64,000 nucleotides of DNA from Echinicola vietnamensis DSM 17526 (GTDB lineage: Bacteria; Bacteroidota; Bacteroidia; Cytophagales; Cyclobacteriaceae): NCBI RefSeq assembly GCF_000325705.1, contig NC_019904.1, positions 2,978,001 through 3,042,000 on the forward strand, written 5' to 3'. Below, in pieces: positions 1-8,244 of this stretch. Under the pieces are notes generated by a model. That model made no database searches. It was given only the letters and a program-made list of their open reading frames with translations, and had not been told where the DNA came from. Each line of letters opens with the position of its first letter. The first letter of the stretch is position 1. The position numbers and the translations under genes are program-made.

Positions 1-3
1 ATT

Positions 4-384
4 ATGGCAAAGATTGATTGTTTTGAGGAATTGGAGGTTTGGAAACATGCCGCAGAAATTGGGATAAAAGTGTATGAATTAGCTGACAAACCCCCTCTTT
101 CGAAAGACTTTAAATCAAGAGACCAATTTATTGGATCTGCAATTTCAATATCAAACAACATAGCTGAGGGCTTTGAATACAATAACAACAATGATTTTAT
201 ACGGTTTCTTAAGTATGCTAAAGGTTCAGCTGGTGAATTGAGAAGCCAGGCATTTGTTTTAAATAGGGCGGGAAGGATAGTCGAAGAGGATTATTTGATC
301 TTAAAAGACATTCTGGTAAATATTTCAAAAGAAATTAAAGGTTTTATCAAATACTTAAGGGCATTTGAGAATAAAAAAAAGTGA
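4..384 (+). CDS. four-helix bundle protein (S23/IVP family)
   Basis: Small helical protein of 126 aa resembling the family first described from intervening sequences of 23S rRNA genes (four helix bundle). The family pattern is visible: an N-terminal F-E-x-L-x-V-W-K block, a central S-I-x-N-N-I-A-E-G-F block near residues 48-58, and an F-x-x-F-L-x-x-A-x-G-S-x-x-E-L-R block near 65-80. No enzyme activity is known for the family. It sits on the same strand just ahead of trpG, where trpE would be expected further upstream outside the window, so it looks inserted into the trp operon. AT-rich codons and a lysine-rich tail set it apart from its GC-richer neighbours, suggesting later arrival. Family call is solid, role unknown. 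Confidence 0.85.
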   Translation: MAKIDCFEELEVWKHAAEIGIKVYELADKPPLSKDFKSRDQFIGSAISISNNIAEGFEYNNNNDFIRFLKYAKGSAGELRSQAFVLNRAGRIVEEDYLILKDILVNISKEIKGFIKYLRAFENKKK

Positions 385-458
385 TTAGAAGAAAATAGAG
401 ATTGGGAAATAGATGGTTTTTCAATTTTCGAATTTTTCAATCTTTCAATTAATATATC

Positions 459-1028
459 ATGAAAATACTAGTACTCGATAATTACGATTCATTTACTTAT
501 AACTTGGTGTATATCGTCCGTGAGCTGGGGTATGGGGCGGAGATGGATGTTTTCCGAAACGATAAGATCAAGGTAGAGGATGTAGCTGCTTACGATAAGA
601 TATTGCTGTCACCCGGACCGGGCGTGCCGGCAGATGCGGGCATCATGCCTGAGCTGTTAAAGCAGTATGCCAAGGAGAAAGATATCCTCGGCGTTTGCTT
701 GGGACACCAGGCCATTGGCGAGGCTTTTGGCAGCGGTCTAAATAACCTGACGGAGGTAGTTCACGGGGTGGCTTCCGAAGTGAAGGTTTTCCAAAGAGAC
801 CTGCTCTTTGAGGGCGTGCCGGATAATTTTAAGATCGGAAGGTACCACAGTTGGGTGATCGATGAATCCACCTTGTCTGACGATTTGGAAATAACTGCCA
901 AAACTCCAGATGGTCAGATTATGGCGGTAAGACACAAATCATACAAGGTAAGGGGACTGCAGTTTCATCCCGAAAGTGTACTGACCGAGCATGGCAAACA
1001 AATCGTTCAAAACTGGATAAATGGATGA
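459..1028 (+). CDS. trpG: anthranilate synthase component II (glutamine amidotransferase)
   Basis: Class I glutamine amidotransferase that hydrolyses glutamine and passes ammonia to TrpE for anthranilate formation from chorismate. The 189 aa chain has the typical start (M-K-I-L-V-L-D-N-Y-D-S-F-T-Y-N), the oxyanion loop S-P-G-P-G near 51-55, the nucleophile Cys80 in G-V-C-L-G-H, and His170/Glu172 in Q-F-H-P-E, completing the triad. Length fits stand-alone TrpG. PabA-like use in folate synthesis is possible for such proteins, but the following trpDCFBA genes point to tryptophan. There is a 183-bp gap to trpD, larger than other gaps in the operon, in which I see no clear promoter or attenuator. 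Confidence 0.96.
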   Translation: MKILVLDNYDSFTYNLVYIVRELGYGAEMDVFRNDKIKVEDVAAYDKILLSPGPGVPADAGIMPELLKQYAKEKDILGVCLGHQAIGEAFGSGLNNLTEVVHGVASEVKVFQRDLLFEGVPDNFKIGRYHSWVIDESTLSDDLEITAKTPDGQIMAVRHKSYKVRGLQFHPESVLTEHGKQIVQNWING

Positions 1029-1211
1029 TTATTGCGCCATAATCAGTAAATTACAAGGAAATAAAAAACCACCATCATATTCTAATTCTAAAGCCGTTGC
1101 TTTGGAAAAACCATTATTTGATCATGAAATCGCGCATAGCCATGCCCACATTTAGCGGGGAATCGTCGACATGCAAGATCCACTTGACCATTTAAAAAGC
1201 ACTTTAAGCAG

Positions 1212-2228
1212 ATGAAAGATATTCTAAATCACCTAATTGAACATAGGACACTGGGCAAGGAAGAGGCGAAGTCAACATTAAAGAAGATCACCTCAGGAGC
1301 GTATAATCAGAGCCAAATGGCGGCCTTTATGACCGTCTATATGATGAGAAGTATCACGGTAGAGGAATTGGAAGGGTTCCGCGAGGCGATGCTCGAGCAG
1401 TGTATTCCAGTGGAGATCCCAGAATACGACGCCATGGACTTGTGTGGTACAGGAGGAGACGGAAAGGATACCTTTAATATTTCCACGCTTTCTTCCTTTG
1501 TGGTCGCAGGAGCAGGACAAAATGTGGCCAAACATGGAAACAATGGTGTTTCATCCATTTGTGGCTCTTCCAACTTACTGGCGCAGTTTGGCTATAACTT
1601 CACCAATGACATCAATGTGATCCGGAAAAATCTCGATGAAGCGGGGATTTGTTTTCTTCATGCACCGCTTTTTCATCCGGCCATGAAGAATGTGGGGCCT
1701 ATTCGGAAGGAGTTGGGCGTAAAAACCTTCTTCAATATGCTTGGCCCAATGGTAAATCCCAGCTTTCCCAAAAAACAATTGGTAGGAGTGTTCAGTTTGG
1801 AGTTGGCAAGGCTTTATGGCTATCTATACCAAAACAGTCGGGTAGATTTCAGTATTTTACATTCATTGGATGGCTATGATGAGGTCTCCCTTACCGGAGA
1901 TTTTAAGATGATTTCCAACAGCGGAGAACGGCTGATTTCACCAGAATCCATAGGCTTGCCAAGGTTAGACGCCAAATCCATTGAGGGAGGCAAAACCATT
2001 GAAGCGTCTGCTAAGATCTTTCAAGATATCCTAAAAGGTGAGGGGACAGAAGCCCAGAGAGCGGTAGTGCTGGCCAATTCGGCTGCTGCTTTGGTTACAG
2101 CTGACCAGTCCTTGAGCTTTGAAGAAGGGATTGTCAAGGCCGCCGAATCCTTGGACAGTGGAAAAGCGCTACAGACATTCAAAAAATTGGTCAATTCAAA
2201 AACATCTGTTTCACTAGCAAAATCTTAA
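1212..2228 (+). CDS. trpD: anthranilate phosphoribosyltransferase
   Basis: Transfers phosphoribose from PRPP to anthranilate, the second step of the tryptophan branch. The 338 aa protein has the family length and its signature loop C-G-T-G-G-D near residues 78-83, followed by K-D-T-F-N-I-S-T and K-H-G-N-N-G-V-S, which bind PRPP and magnesium. A helical N-terminal domain precedes the alpha/beta phosphoribosyltransferase domain. The start ATG follows an AT-rich stretch without a Shine-Dalgarno sequence, as usual in this phylum. trpC begins 3 bp after its stop codon, so the two are translated from one message. Confidence 0.97.
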   Translation: MKDILNHLIEHRTLGKEEAKSTLKKITSGAYNQSQMAAFMTVYMMRSITVEELEGFREAMLEQCIPVEIPEYDAMDLCGTGGDGKDTFNISTLSSFVVAGAGQNVAKHGNNGVSSICGSSNLLAQFGYNFTNDINVIRKNLDEAGICFLHAPLFHPAMKNVGPIRKELGVKTFFNMLGPMVNPSFPKKQLVGVFSLELARLYGYLYQNSRVDFSILHSLDGYDEVSLTGDFKMISNSGERLISPESIGLPRLDAKSIEGGKTIEASAKIFQDILKGEGTEAQRAVVLANSAAALVTADQSLSFEEGIVKAAESLDSGKALQTFKKLVNSKTSVSLAKS

Positions 2229-2231
2229 TCC

Positions 2232-3050
2232 ATGAATATACTTGACAAAATCATTGCGCACAAAAAGGAAGAAGTAGCTGAGCGAAAAAGCTTGGTTCCC
2301 ACCAAAATGCTCGAAAGAAGTGTGTTTTTCGAAAACAAGGTGGTGTCCATGAAAAAATATGTGACGCTTCCAACCAAAACCGGTATCATTGCGGAATTCA
2401 AACGGAAATCTCCCTCTAAAGGAGCCATCAACAGTGCCGCAAAGGTGGAGAAAACCAGCATTGGCTATATGCAGGCGGGAGCTTCTGCGCTGTCGGTATT
2501 GACAGACAAGGAATTCTTTGGTGGTTCCAATGAAGACCTGATCACCGCCCGGAAGTTTAATTTTTGTCCGATCCTTCGCAAGGACTTTATTGTGGATGAA
2601 TATCAAATTGTGGAAGCCAAATCGATAGGGGCAGATTGTATCCTATTGATTGCTGCTGCGCTTGAGCCAAAACGATTGGAGGAGCTGGCCATTTTTGCCC
2701 ATAAACTGGGGTTAGAAGTGCTGATGGAAGTGCATGATCAGGAGGAGCTTGACCGTTCTCTGAACGATCATTTGGATTTGGTGGGCGTGAACAATAGAAG
2801 CTTGAAGACCTTTGAAGTGTCCCTGGATACTTCGTATGATTTGGTCGGTCAAATTCCCGATAAATTTGTGAAGATATCTGAAAGTGGCATTTCTGATCCT
2901 CAGACATTGGTGGATTTGAAGAAGGGTGGATTTGATGGTTTTTTGATAGGAGAAAACTTTATGAAGTCTATCCGGCCGCATCAGGCTGCTTATAACTTTA
3001 TGAACAAATACCGGGAACTGAGTCCGGATTTCAAAACAGAAACGGTTTAA
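2232..3050 (+). CDS. trpC: indole-3-glycerol phosphate synthase
   Basis: TIM-barrel enzyme that closes the indole ring from CdRP with loss of CO2 and water. The 272 aa sequence carries the family motif E-F-K-R-K-S-P-S-K-G (about residues 55-64), the R-K-D-F segment after strand 3 and the S-E-S-G-I phosphate-binding region near 216-220, then the G-F-L-I-G-E block. It is a separate polypeptide, not fused to TrpF as in enterobacteria. The gene is packed tightly: 3 bp after trpD and 3 bp before trpF. Confidence 0.97.
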   Translation: MNILDKIIAHKKEEVAERKSLVPTKMLERSVFFENKVVSMKKYVTLPTKTGIIAEFKRKSPSKGAINSAAKVEKTSIGYMQAGASALSVLTDKEFFGGSNEDLITARKFNFCPILRKDFIVDEYQIVEAKSIGADCILLIAAALEPKRLEELAIFAHKLGLEVLMEVHDQEELDRSLNDHLDLVGVNNRSLKTFEVSLDTSYDLVGQIPDKFVKISESGISDPQTLVDLKKGGFDGFLIGENFMKSIRPHQAAYNFMNKYRELSPDFKTETV

Positions 3051-3053
3051 AGC

Positions 3054-3674
3054 ATGATAGTGAAAGTTTGCGGCATGCGCGATGCGGACAACATTCGTGA
3101 ACTTGACGAAAAAGTTCAGCCAGACTTAATGGGCATGATCTTTTATCCAAAATCTCCCCGGTACGTGGCTGACCATTCAGCCATTCCGGCTACCAATGCT
3201 GCCAAGGTGGGGGTGTTTGTCAATGCTCCTGTCGCAGAAATCGTCGAAACCGTCCAAGGTTTTGGCTTGGACTATATCCAGCTCCATGGCAATGAGGATG
3301 TGGCTTTTGTAGCGGAATTGAAGCAAAAGACCACGGCTAATGTCATCAAGGTTTTTAGGGTGACGGCTGAAGTAGACTGGGAGTTTCTGAAAGGTTTTGA
3401 GCCCCATGTGGCTTATTTTCTCTTTGATACCGAGACGAAGGGATATGGTGGTTCTGGAAAACAGTTTGATTGGCAGTTGCTGGGAGCTTATCCGCTGGAC
3501 AAACCGTTCTTGCTCAGTGGGGGGATTGATCAGGAGAGTGTTGCGGATATTTTAAGGTTAAAGCAGCAGCAGCCTCAATTGGCTGGAGTGGACATCAATT
3601 CCAAGTTTGAGCGTGAGCCAGCAGTCAAGGACATTGTCAAGATTAGTCGTTTTGTAAAGCAATTAAAAAATTAA
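3054..3674 (+). CDS. trpF: phosphoribosylanthranilate isomerase
   Basis: Amadori isomerase converting PRA to CdRP, a single (beta/alpha)8 barrel of 206 aa. The N-terminal V-C-G-M-R with catalytic Cys at residue 7 and the C-terminal L-S-G-G-I and G-V-D-I-N-S-K-F-E-x-x-P-A-x-K-D blocks are present, including the phosphate-binding and catalytic Asp regions. It lies 3 bp after trpC and 33 bp before trpB in the operon. Start ATG is chosen because the upstream gene's stop is immediately before it. Confidence 0.96.
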   Translation: MIVKVCGMRDADNIRELDEKVQPDLMGMIFYPKSPRYVADHSAIPATNAAKVGVFVNAPVAEIVETVQGFGLDYIQLHGNEDVAFVAELKQKTTANVIKVFRVTAEVDWEFLKGFEPHVAYFLFDTETKGYGGSGKQFDWQLLGAYPLDKPFLLSGGIDQESVADILRLKQQQPQLAGVDINSKFEREPAVKDIVKISRFVKQLKN

Positions 3675-3707
3675 AAACACGCCCTTCATGGGGGATTTGA
3701 TAAAACT

Positions 3708-4886
3708 ATGGTTAAAGTAGATGAAAAAGGGTTCTATGGGAAATTTGGAGGGGCTTACATCCCCGAAATGCTCTACCCCAACGTGGAAGAACTTAGGACC
3801 AACTATGAAAAGATCACGGAATCGGATGAATTCAAAGATGAATTTCATGCCCTTTTAAAGGACTATGTGGGGCGTCCAACTCCCCTGTATTATGCCAAGC
3901 GGCTTTCTCAGGAGTATGGAGCCAAAATTTACCTTAAGCGGGAAGACCTTTGCCATACCGGAGCCCATAAAGTGAACAATACCATTGGCCAAATTATTTT
4001 GGCCAAAAAGCTGGGCAAAAAGCGTATCATCGCGGAAACCGGGGCGGGCCAACATGGGGTGGCTACAGCGACGGTTTGTGCCTTGATGGGGATGGATTGT
4101 ACCGTCTATATGGGGGCGATCGACATGGAGCGGCAGAAGCCCAATGTGGAGCGTATGCGCATTTTGGGAGCGAAAGTGGTGCCCGCTACATCGGGAAGTC
4201 AGACCTTAAAGGATGCCACGAATGAAGCACTGAGACAATGGATCAACAACCCTGTAGACACCCATTATATTATCGGCTCTGTGGTAGGCCCACATCCTTA
4301 TCCGGAGATGGTCGCACGGTTTCAGTCCGTGATCAGTGAAGAGATTAAATACCAGTTGAAAGAGAAAGAAGGCAAGGAAGATCCTGACATGGTCATTGCC
4401 TGTGTGGGTGGTGGCAGTAATGCTGCTGGTGCTTTTTACCATTATTACAATACCCCTTCGGTCAGACTGGTGGCTGTTGAGGCGGCAGGATTGGGAGTGG
4501 CTTCCGGGAAATCTGCGGCGACTACCGCCCTGGGAACACCAGGTGTTTTGCACGGCAGCAAGACCTTGCTCATGCAGACTGAAGATGGTCAAGTGGTAGA
4601 GCCGCATTCTATTTCAGCTGGATTGGATTATCCGGGCATTGGGCCTGTCCATGCGCATTTGTTCGATTCCAAGCGGGGAGAATTTTATGCAGTGGAAGAT
4701 GAAGATGCCATGAAAGCCGGAGTGGAGCTGAGTAGATTGGAGGGAATCATCCCAGCGATCGAATCGGCCCATGCCCTTTCTGTACTCAAGCAGTTGAAAT
4801 TTAAGCCTTCCGATGTCATCGTGATCAACCTGTCCGGAAGAGGCGATAAGGACTTGGATACCTATATTAAATGGGGAGGGTATTGA
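3708..4886 (+). CDS. trpB: tryptophan synthase beta chain
   Basis: PLP enzyme that condenses indole with serine. The 392 aa sequence is of standard TrpB1 type: the PLP-binding Lys88 in H-T-G-A-H-K-V-N-N, the [10 protein letters not shown] loop containing the catalytic glutamate, the phosphate-binding C-V-G-G-G-S-N-A block and [11 protein letters not shown]. These features mark the form that works in complex with TrpA, encoded next. The operon order trpG-D-C-F-B-A is complete here apart from trpE. Confidence 0.98.
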   Translation: MVKVDEKGFYGKFGGAYIPEMLYPNVEELRTNYEKITESDEFKDEFHALLKDYVGRPTPLYYAKRLSQEYGAKIYLKREDLCHTGAHKVNNTIGQIILAKKLGKKRIIAETGAGQHGVATATVCALMGMDCTVYMGAIDMERQKPNVERMRILGAKVVPATSGSQTLKDATNEALRQWINNPVDTHYIIGSVVGPHPYPEMVARFQSVISEEIKYQLKEKEGKEDPDMVIACVGGGSNAAGAFYHYYNTPSVRLVAVEAAGLGVASGKSAATTALGTPGVLHGSKTLLMQTEDGQVVEPHSISAGLDYPGIGPVHAHLFDSKRGEFYAVEDEDAMKAGVELSRLEGIIPAIESAHALSVLKQLKFKPSDVIVINLSGRGDKDLDTYIKWGGY

Positions 4887-4998
4887 GTAGCAATTAACAA
4901 GTATTAAGCGCAAAGAAAAAAAGAAGATTGGCAGTTGAGGTTGGAGGAGTGGTGTTTCCAATCTTCCAATGTTAACATTTCCAACCTTTCAATCAACT

Positions 4999-5775
4999 AT
5001 GAACCGAATAGATCAATTATTTCAGGAAAAGAAGGGAAACATTCTTTCCATTTATTTTACGGCAGGTTTTCCGAAGCTGGATGATACGCTTGCGATTATG
5101 GAAGCCATAGAAGGAGCGGGTGCTGACATCATCGAAGTAGGGATGCCTTATTCAGATCCAGTGGCAGATGGCCCCACGATACAGGAGAGCAACAAAGCGG
5201 CTTTGGAAAATGGGATGAACATGAAAAAAATGTTCCAGCAGCTGGAGAAGATGCGGGAAACGGTAACGATCCCAGTGGTGCTCATGGGCTACCTCAACCC
5301 TATTTTGCAGTATGGCATAGAGGCATTTTGCAAGAAATGTAATGAAGTGGGTGTGGATGGGCTAATAGTGCCAGATTTACCTATCCAACAATACCAGGAT
5401 GATTACAAAGCATTGTTTGACGAATATGATCTGCGAAATACGTTCCTGATCTCTCCGCAAACGAGCGAGGAGCGCATCCGTGAAATCGACCAGCAATCTG
5501 ATGGATTTATTTACATGGTTTCATCGCATAGTATTACAGGTGCGAAATCCGGTATTTCAGATGAGCAAGAGGCGTATTTTGAACGGGTTAAGAGCATGGA
5601 ATTGGAAAACCCTCGATTGATCGGTTTTGGGATTTCAGACCATGCCACATTTTCCAAAGCTTCCTCCTACAGCCATGGTGCCATCATCGGCAGTGCTTTT
5701 ATCAAAGTACTCAGCAATGCCAAGGACCTGAAAGCAGATATCAATACATATATCCAGGGTGTGCTGCAGGGATAG
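4999..5775 (+). CDS. trpA: tryptophan synthase alpha chain
   Basis: Splits indole-3-glycerol phosphate into indole, which channels to TrpB, and glyceraldehyde 3-phosphate. Catalytic Glu46 and Asp57 lie in E-V-G-M-P-Y-S-D-P-x-A-D-G-P, with the spacing known for the family. An in-frame ATG ten codons upstream (4969) is also open, but it lies in a pyrimidine-rich intergenic stretch and would add residues absent from normal TrpA, so I place the start at 4999 (258 aa). It follows trpB by 112 bp. The gap contains a polypyrimidine block similar to those before trpG and the DAHP synthase gene. Confidence 0.95.
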   Translation: MNRIDQLFQEKKGNILSIYFTAGFPKLDDTLAIMEAIEGAGADIIEVGMPYSDPVADGPTIQESNKAALENGMNMKKMFQQLEKMRETVTIPVVLMGYLNPILQYGIEAFCKKCNEVGVDGLIVPDLPIQQYQDDYKALFDEYDLRNTFLISPQTSEERIREIDQQSDGFIYMVSSHSITGAKSGISDEQEAYFERVKSMELENPRLIGFGISDHATFSKASSYSHGAIIGSAFIKVLSNAKDLKADINTYIQGVLQG

Positions 5776-5914
5776 TTTCTCTTGGGCGCAAGCAGTGAAG
5801 CGTTTAAAGAATGAGGTGAGACCAAAAGGTGAATCACTTTGCTCCAGCTGAAACCTTCACCCCTTACCATGTTTAACCCTAATTAACCTTCAAACCTTCA
5901 AAACACATTAAAAA

Positions 5915-6934
5915 ATGATCATACAAGTAAAACAGGACATCACCGAAGTTCAAAAGGAGCGCCTGATCAAAGAAATCAATCAAATTGGCTACAAGATTAC
6001 CGAGGTGATCACCCAAAAGGGAACGTACTTGGTAGGGATCGGTAGTGCAGAATTTGACATACGGAAATTTGGCCACCACGAAGGCATACAGGATATTCAC
6101 ATTGTTTCCGATGCCTATAAATTGGTGTCCAGAAAGTGGAAGGTCAATCCCACTTCCATTGATTTGGGAGATGGTGTGTATATCAAGGAAGGTGATATGG
6201 CCGTGATGGCTGGTCCATGTTCTATCGAGAGTGAAGAGCAGATCGTTAAAGTCATCGATCACTTAAAAGCCAATAACATCAAGATCATGCGTGGTGGCGT
6301 ATACAAGCCCCGAAGTAGCCCGTATGCATTTCGAGGATTAGGAATAGAAGGGTTGAAGTTATGGCATGAACTGGCCAGTAAGGCAGGCATCAAGATCATC
6401 ACGGAGGTCATGCAGGTTTCGCAGATCGAAGAGATGATGGATTATGTGGATGTTTTCCAAGTGGGTGCCAGAAACACCCAAAATTTCAACTTGCTGGATG
6501 AATTGGGCAAGGTGGACAAGCCAGTGATGATCAAGCGGGGGATTTCCGGCACAATTGAAGAATTGCTGCAGTCTGCTGAATACGTTTTTTCAGGCGGTAA
6601 TGAAAAGTTGATATTGTGCGAGCGGGGTATTAGGACCTACGAAAAGGCCACCCGAAACACCTTGGACCTGAATGCTGTTCCGGTGCTGAAAGATAAATCT
6701 CACCTGCCTGTGGTGGTGGACCCGTCCCATGGCATCGGCATCCGTAAATTTGTGCATCAGATGGCCTTGGCAGGGGTAATGGCCGGGGCTGACGGGATCA
6801 TTTATGAAACACACGAAATCCCCGAAAAGGCTTACTCGGATGGTCAGCAGACACTTGATTTTGCCCAAAGCTCCCAATTGGCAAGTCAGATCAGAAAGAC
6901 ATTTGCCATGCGGAAGACCTTTGATCTGTTGTAG
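5915..6934 (+). CDS. aroF: 3-deoxy-7-phosphoheptulonate (DAHP) synthase, type I-beta
   Basis: First enzyme of the shikimate pathway, joining phosphoenolpyruvate and erythrose 4-phosphate. Of the 339 aa, about the first 70 form a ferredoxin-like regulatory domain, as in Thermotoga-type enzymes where it mediates feedback by Tyr or Phe. The barrel follows with M-A-G-P-C-S-I-E-S (near 93-101), K-P-R-S-S-P-Y-A-F-R-G-L-G and D-P-S-H-G-I-G. It lies 139 bp after trpA on the same strand and just before the tyrosine attenuator of phhA, so precursor supply and end-product genes are grouped. A separate promoter cannot be excluded. The gene symbol is by function; the literature uses several names for this type. 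Confidence 0.94.
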   Translation: MIIQVKQDITEVQKERLIKEINQIGYKITEVITQKGTYLVGIGSAEFDIRKFGHHEGIQDIHIVSDAYKLVSRKWKVNPTSIDLGDGVYIKEGDMAVMAGPCSIESEEQIVKVIDHLKANNIKIMRGGVYKPRSSPYAFRGLGIEGLKLWHELASKAGIKIITEVMQVSQIEEMMDYVDVFQVGARNTQNFNLLDELGKVDKPVMIKRGISGTIEELLQSAEYVFSGGNEKLILCERGIRTYEKATRNTLDLNAVPVLKDKSHLPVVVDPSHGIGIRKFVHQMALAGVMAGADGIIYETHEIPEKAYSDGQQTLDFAQSSQLASQIRKTFAMRKTFDLL

Positions 6935-7005
6935 TCAGGTTTGATCCATTTTGAGTAGGACGATAACGGTACAAGGTGATCTTGCTTAATTTTGAAACAA
7001 GGAAT

Positions 7006-7036
7006 TTTGATTAAAAAAAGTATCTTTCTATCTTTA
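7006..7036 (+). promoter_or_regulatory. promoter of the phhA leader
   Basis: TTTG at 7006-7009, a 19-bp spacer and TATCTTTA at 7029-7036 match the Bacteroidota housekeeping promoter (TTTG, about 19-23 bp, TAnnTTTG) apart from the last base. Transcription would start near 7041, just ahead of the leader-peptide ATG at 7046. Confidence 0.7.
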
Positions 7037-7045
7037 CCGCACAAG

Positions 7046-7108
7046 ATGAAGAACCTATCCGTAAAATATTACAGCTATTACTACCATTTCCTCCCCGAAA
7101 AGGATTAG
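7046..7108 (+). CDS. tyrosine-rich leader peptide of phhA
   Basis: Twenty codons plus TAG. The centre reads YYSYYYHF: five Tyr codons (7067-7072 and 7076-7084) within six positions, followed by His and Phe. The ORF begins about 5 nt after the predicted transcription start and ends on a segment that can pair with the downstream terminator stem. A ribosome short of Tyr-tRNA would stall well before the stop codon. The gene downstream makes tyrosine from phenylalanine, so the amino acid sensed matches the product. Such a short ORF cannot be proven coding by eye. The assignment rests on its composition, its position and the mutually exclusive RNA pairings around it. Confidence 0.8.
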   Translation: MKNLSVKYYSYYYHFLPEKD

Positions 7109-7182
7109 GTGTAATGCTGTGAGCTTTACTGAAAAGATAATGAAAGGCCTAATCCTAAACGGGGTTAGGCCTTTTTGTTTTT
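7101..7182 (+). terminator. transcription attenuator (antiterminator/terminator) of phhA
   Basis: The terminator stem pairs 7143-7155 with 7162-7174 (13 bp, one G-U) around a 6-nt loop and is followed by a T-rich run to 7182. The competing antiterminator is exact: AGGATTAGG at 7101-7109, which overlaps the leader stop codon, is complementary to CCTAATCCT at 7148-7156, the 5' arm of the terminator. A ribosome that reaches the stop covers 7101-7109 and lets the terminator form. One stalled at the Tyr codons leaves it free to pair and allows read-through into phhA. Confidence 0.85.
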
Positions 7183-7233
7183 AACCCCATGAAAGAGAAT
7201 TCGTAGAATATTATAAACTAACCCAAATATAAA

Positions 7234-8028
7234 ATGGCAGGTAAATCAGCTGAATGGGTCTTCGAGGACCCCAGATTAAAAGCAATGCATCAGGATTATG
7301 ATGCCTACACGGAAGAGAATTTTGCTGTATGGAAAACCCTTTATGAGAGGCAAATTGTCAACCTTCCCAATGCAGCTTCCAAGGCATATCTGGAGGGTAT
7401 CAAGGAAATCAACTTTACGGCTGATCGGATAGCTAATTTCTCCGAGGTGAACCAAATCCTGAGCAAGTCTACGGGCTGGGGTGTTCAGGTGGTGCCGGGA
7501 TTGATTGATGATGATTTGTTTTTTGGCTTATTGAACCATAAGCGGTTTCCTTCTTCCACTTGGCTAAGGAAAATGGAACAGCTCGATTACTTGGAAGAGC
7601 CGGATATGTTTCACGATGCCTTTGCCCATATGCCTATGCTGACCAATCAGCCATATGTGGATTTTTTACAGGATCTAAGCGGTATTGCACTCAAGTACAT
7701 TGATGATAAATGGGCGATTCATTTGCTTTCCAGAATTTATTGGTTCACCATAGAGTTTGGATTGATCAGGGAAAACGGTGCGTTAAAGATTTACGGTGCA
7801 GGAATTTTAAGTTCTGCGGGTGAAACCAAGTTTAGCCTTTCGGATGACCCTGAGCACCGTGATTACGATGTGAGAAGTATCATGCAGACCCCTTATTGGA
7901 AGGATAAGTTTCAGGACAAGTATTACGTGATAGAAAGTTATGAGCAGCTCTATAATTCCATTCCTGAGATTGAACGTGTCTTGGCAGAAGAGCTGATAGC
8001 CAATGAAGACCCTGAGAAAGAGCCTTAA
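7234..8028 (+). CDS. phhA: phenylalanine 4-monooxygenase
   Basis: Pterin- and iron-dependent aromatic amino acid hydroxylase making tyrosine from phenylalanine. The 264 aa chain corresponds to the bacterial catalytic domain without the animal regulatory domain. Iron ligands are His127 and His132 in F-H-D-A-F-A-H and Glu174 in F-T-I-E-F-G-L; the V-Q-V-V-P-G-L-I-D and R-x-F-P-S-S blocks near the pterin site are also present. It is preceded by its own promoter and a tyrosine attenuator, which argues for a biosynthetic rather than catabolic role here. No pterin dehydratase gene is seen beside it. The his genes start 216 bp downstream. Confidence 0.96.
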   Translation: MAGKSAEWVFEDPRLKAMHQDYDAYTEENFAVWKTLYERQIVNLPNAASKAYLEGIKEINFTADRIANFSEVNQILSKSTGWGVQVVPGLIDDDLFFGLLNHKRFPSSTWLRKMEQLDYLEEPDMFHDAFAHMPMLTNQPYVDFLQDLSGIALKYIDDKWAIHLLSRIYWFTIEFGLIRENGALKIYGAGILSSAGETKFSLSDDPEHRDYDVRSIMQTPYWKDKFQDKYYVIESYEQLYNSIPEIERVLAEELIANEDPEKEP

Positions 8029-8107
8029 GGATTTGGATTGAAGTTTTGGGGATTGACCTTTCTGCCAAATAGATTGGATAATGCCTTCTAAAATAGGATA
8101 TAATGTT

Positions 8108-8115
8108 TATTTTTG
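8108..8115 (+). promoter_or_regulatory. possible -7 box for hisHAFI
   Basis: TATTTTTG matches TAnnTTTG and lies 130 bp ahead of hisH. No TTG is found at the usual distance upstream, so this is a candidate only. Confidence 0.35.
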
Positions 8116-8185
8116 AGACGCGAAAATACAAGTGATTCTATGCTTGTACAGTCAGATCAAAAAGTTCACAAACCTAAGTGATAGG

Positions 8186-8213
8186 CCTCAAATTTTCCTT
8201 TGGGAATTTGAGG
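8186..8213 (+). terminator. hairpin between phhA and hisH
   Basis: CCTCAAATTT (from 8186) pairs with AAATTTGAGG up to 8213, with only a weak T-rich tail (TCTATTT). It could be the phhA terminator or a processing hairpin ahead of hisH. Confidence 0.45.
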
Positions 8214-8244
8214 TCTATTTAGCTTTTAAGTAGTAGTAAATTAA

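Noticed and set aside
1124..1195. A tryptophan leader peptide in the trpG-trpD gap
   Set aside because: The short ORF has no Trp codon and no terminator follows.
8140..8181. A histidine leader peptide before hisH
   Set aside because: The 13-codon ORF ahead of the hairpin contains a single His codon, and no competing antiterminator pairing is visible.
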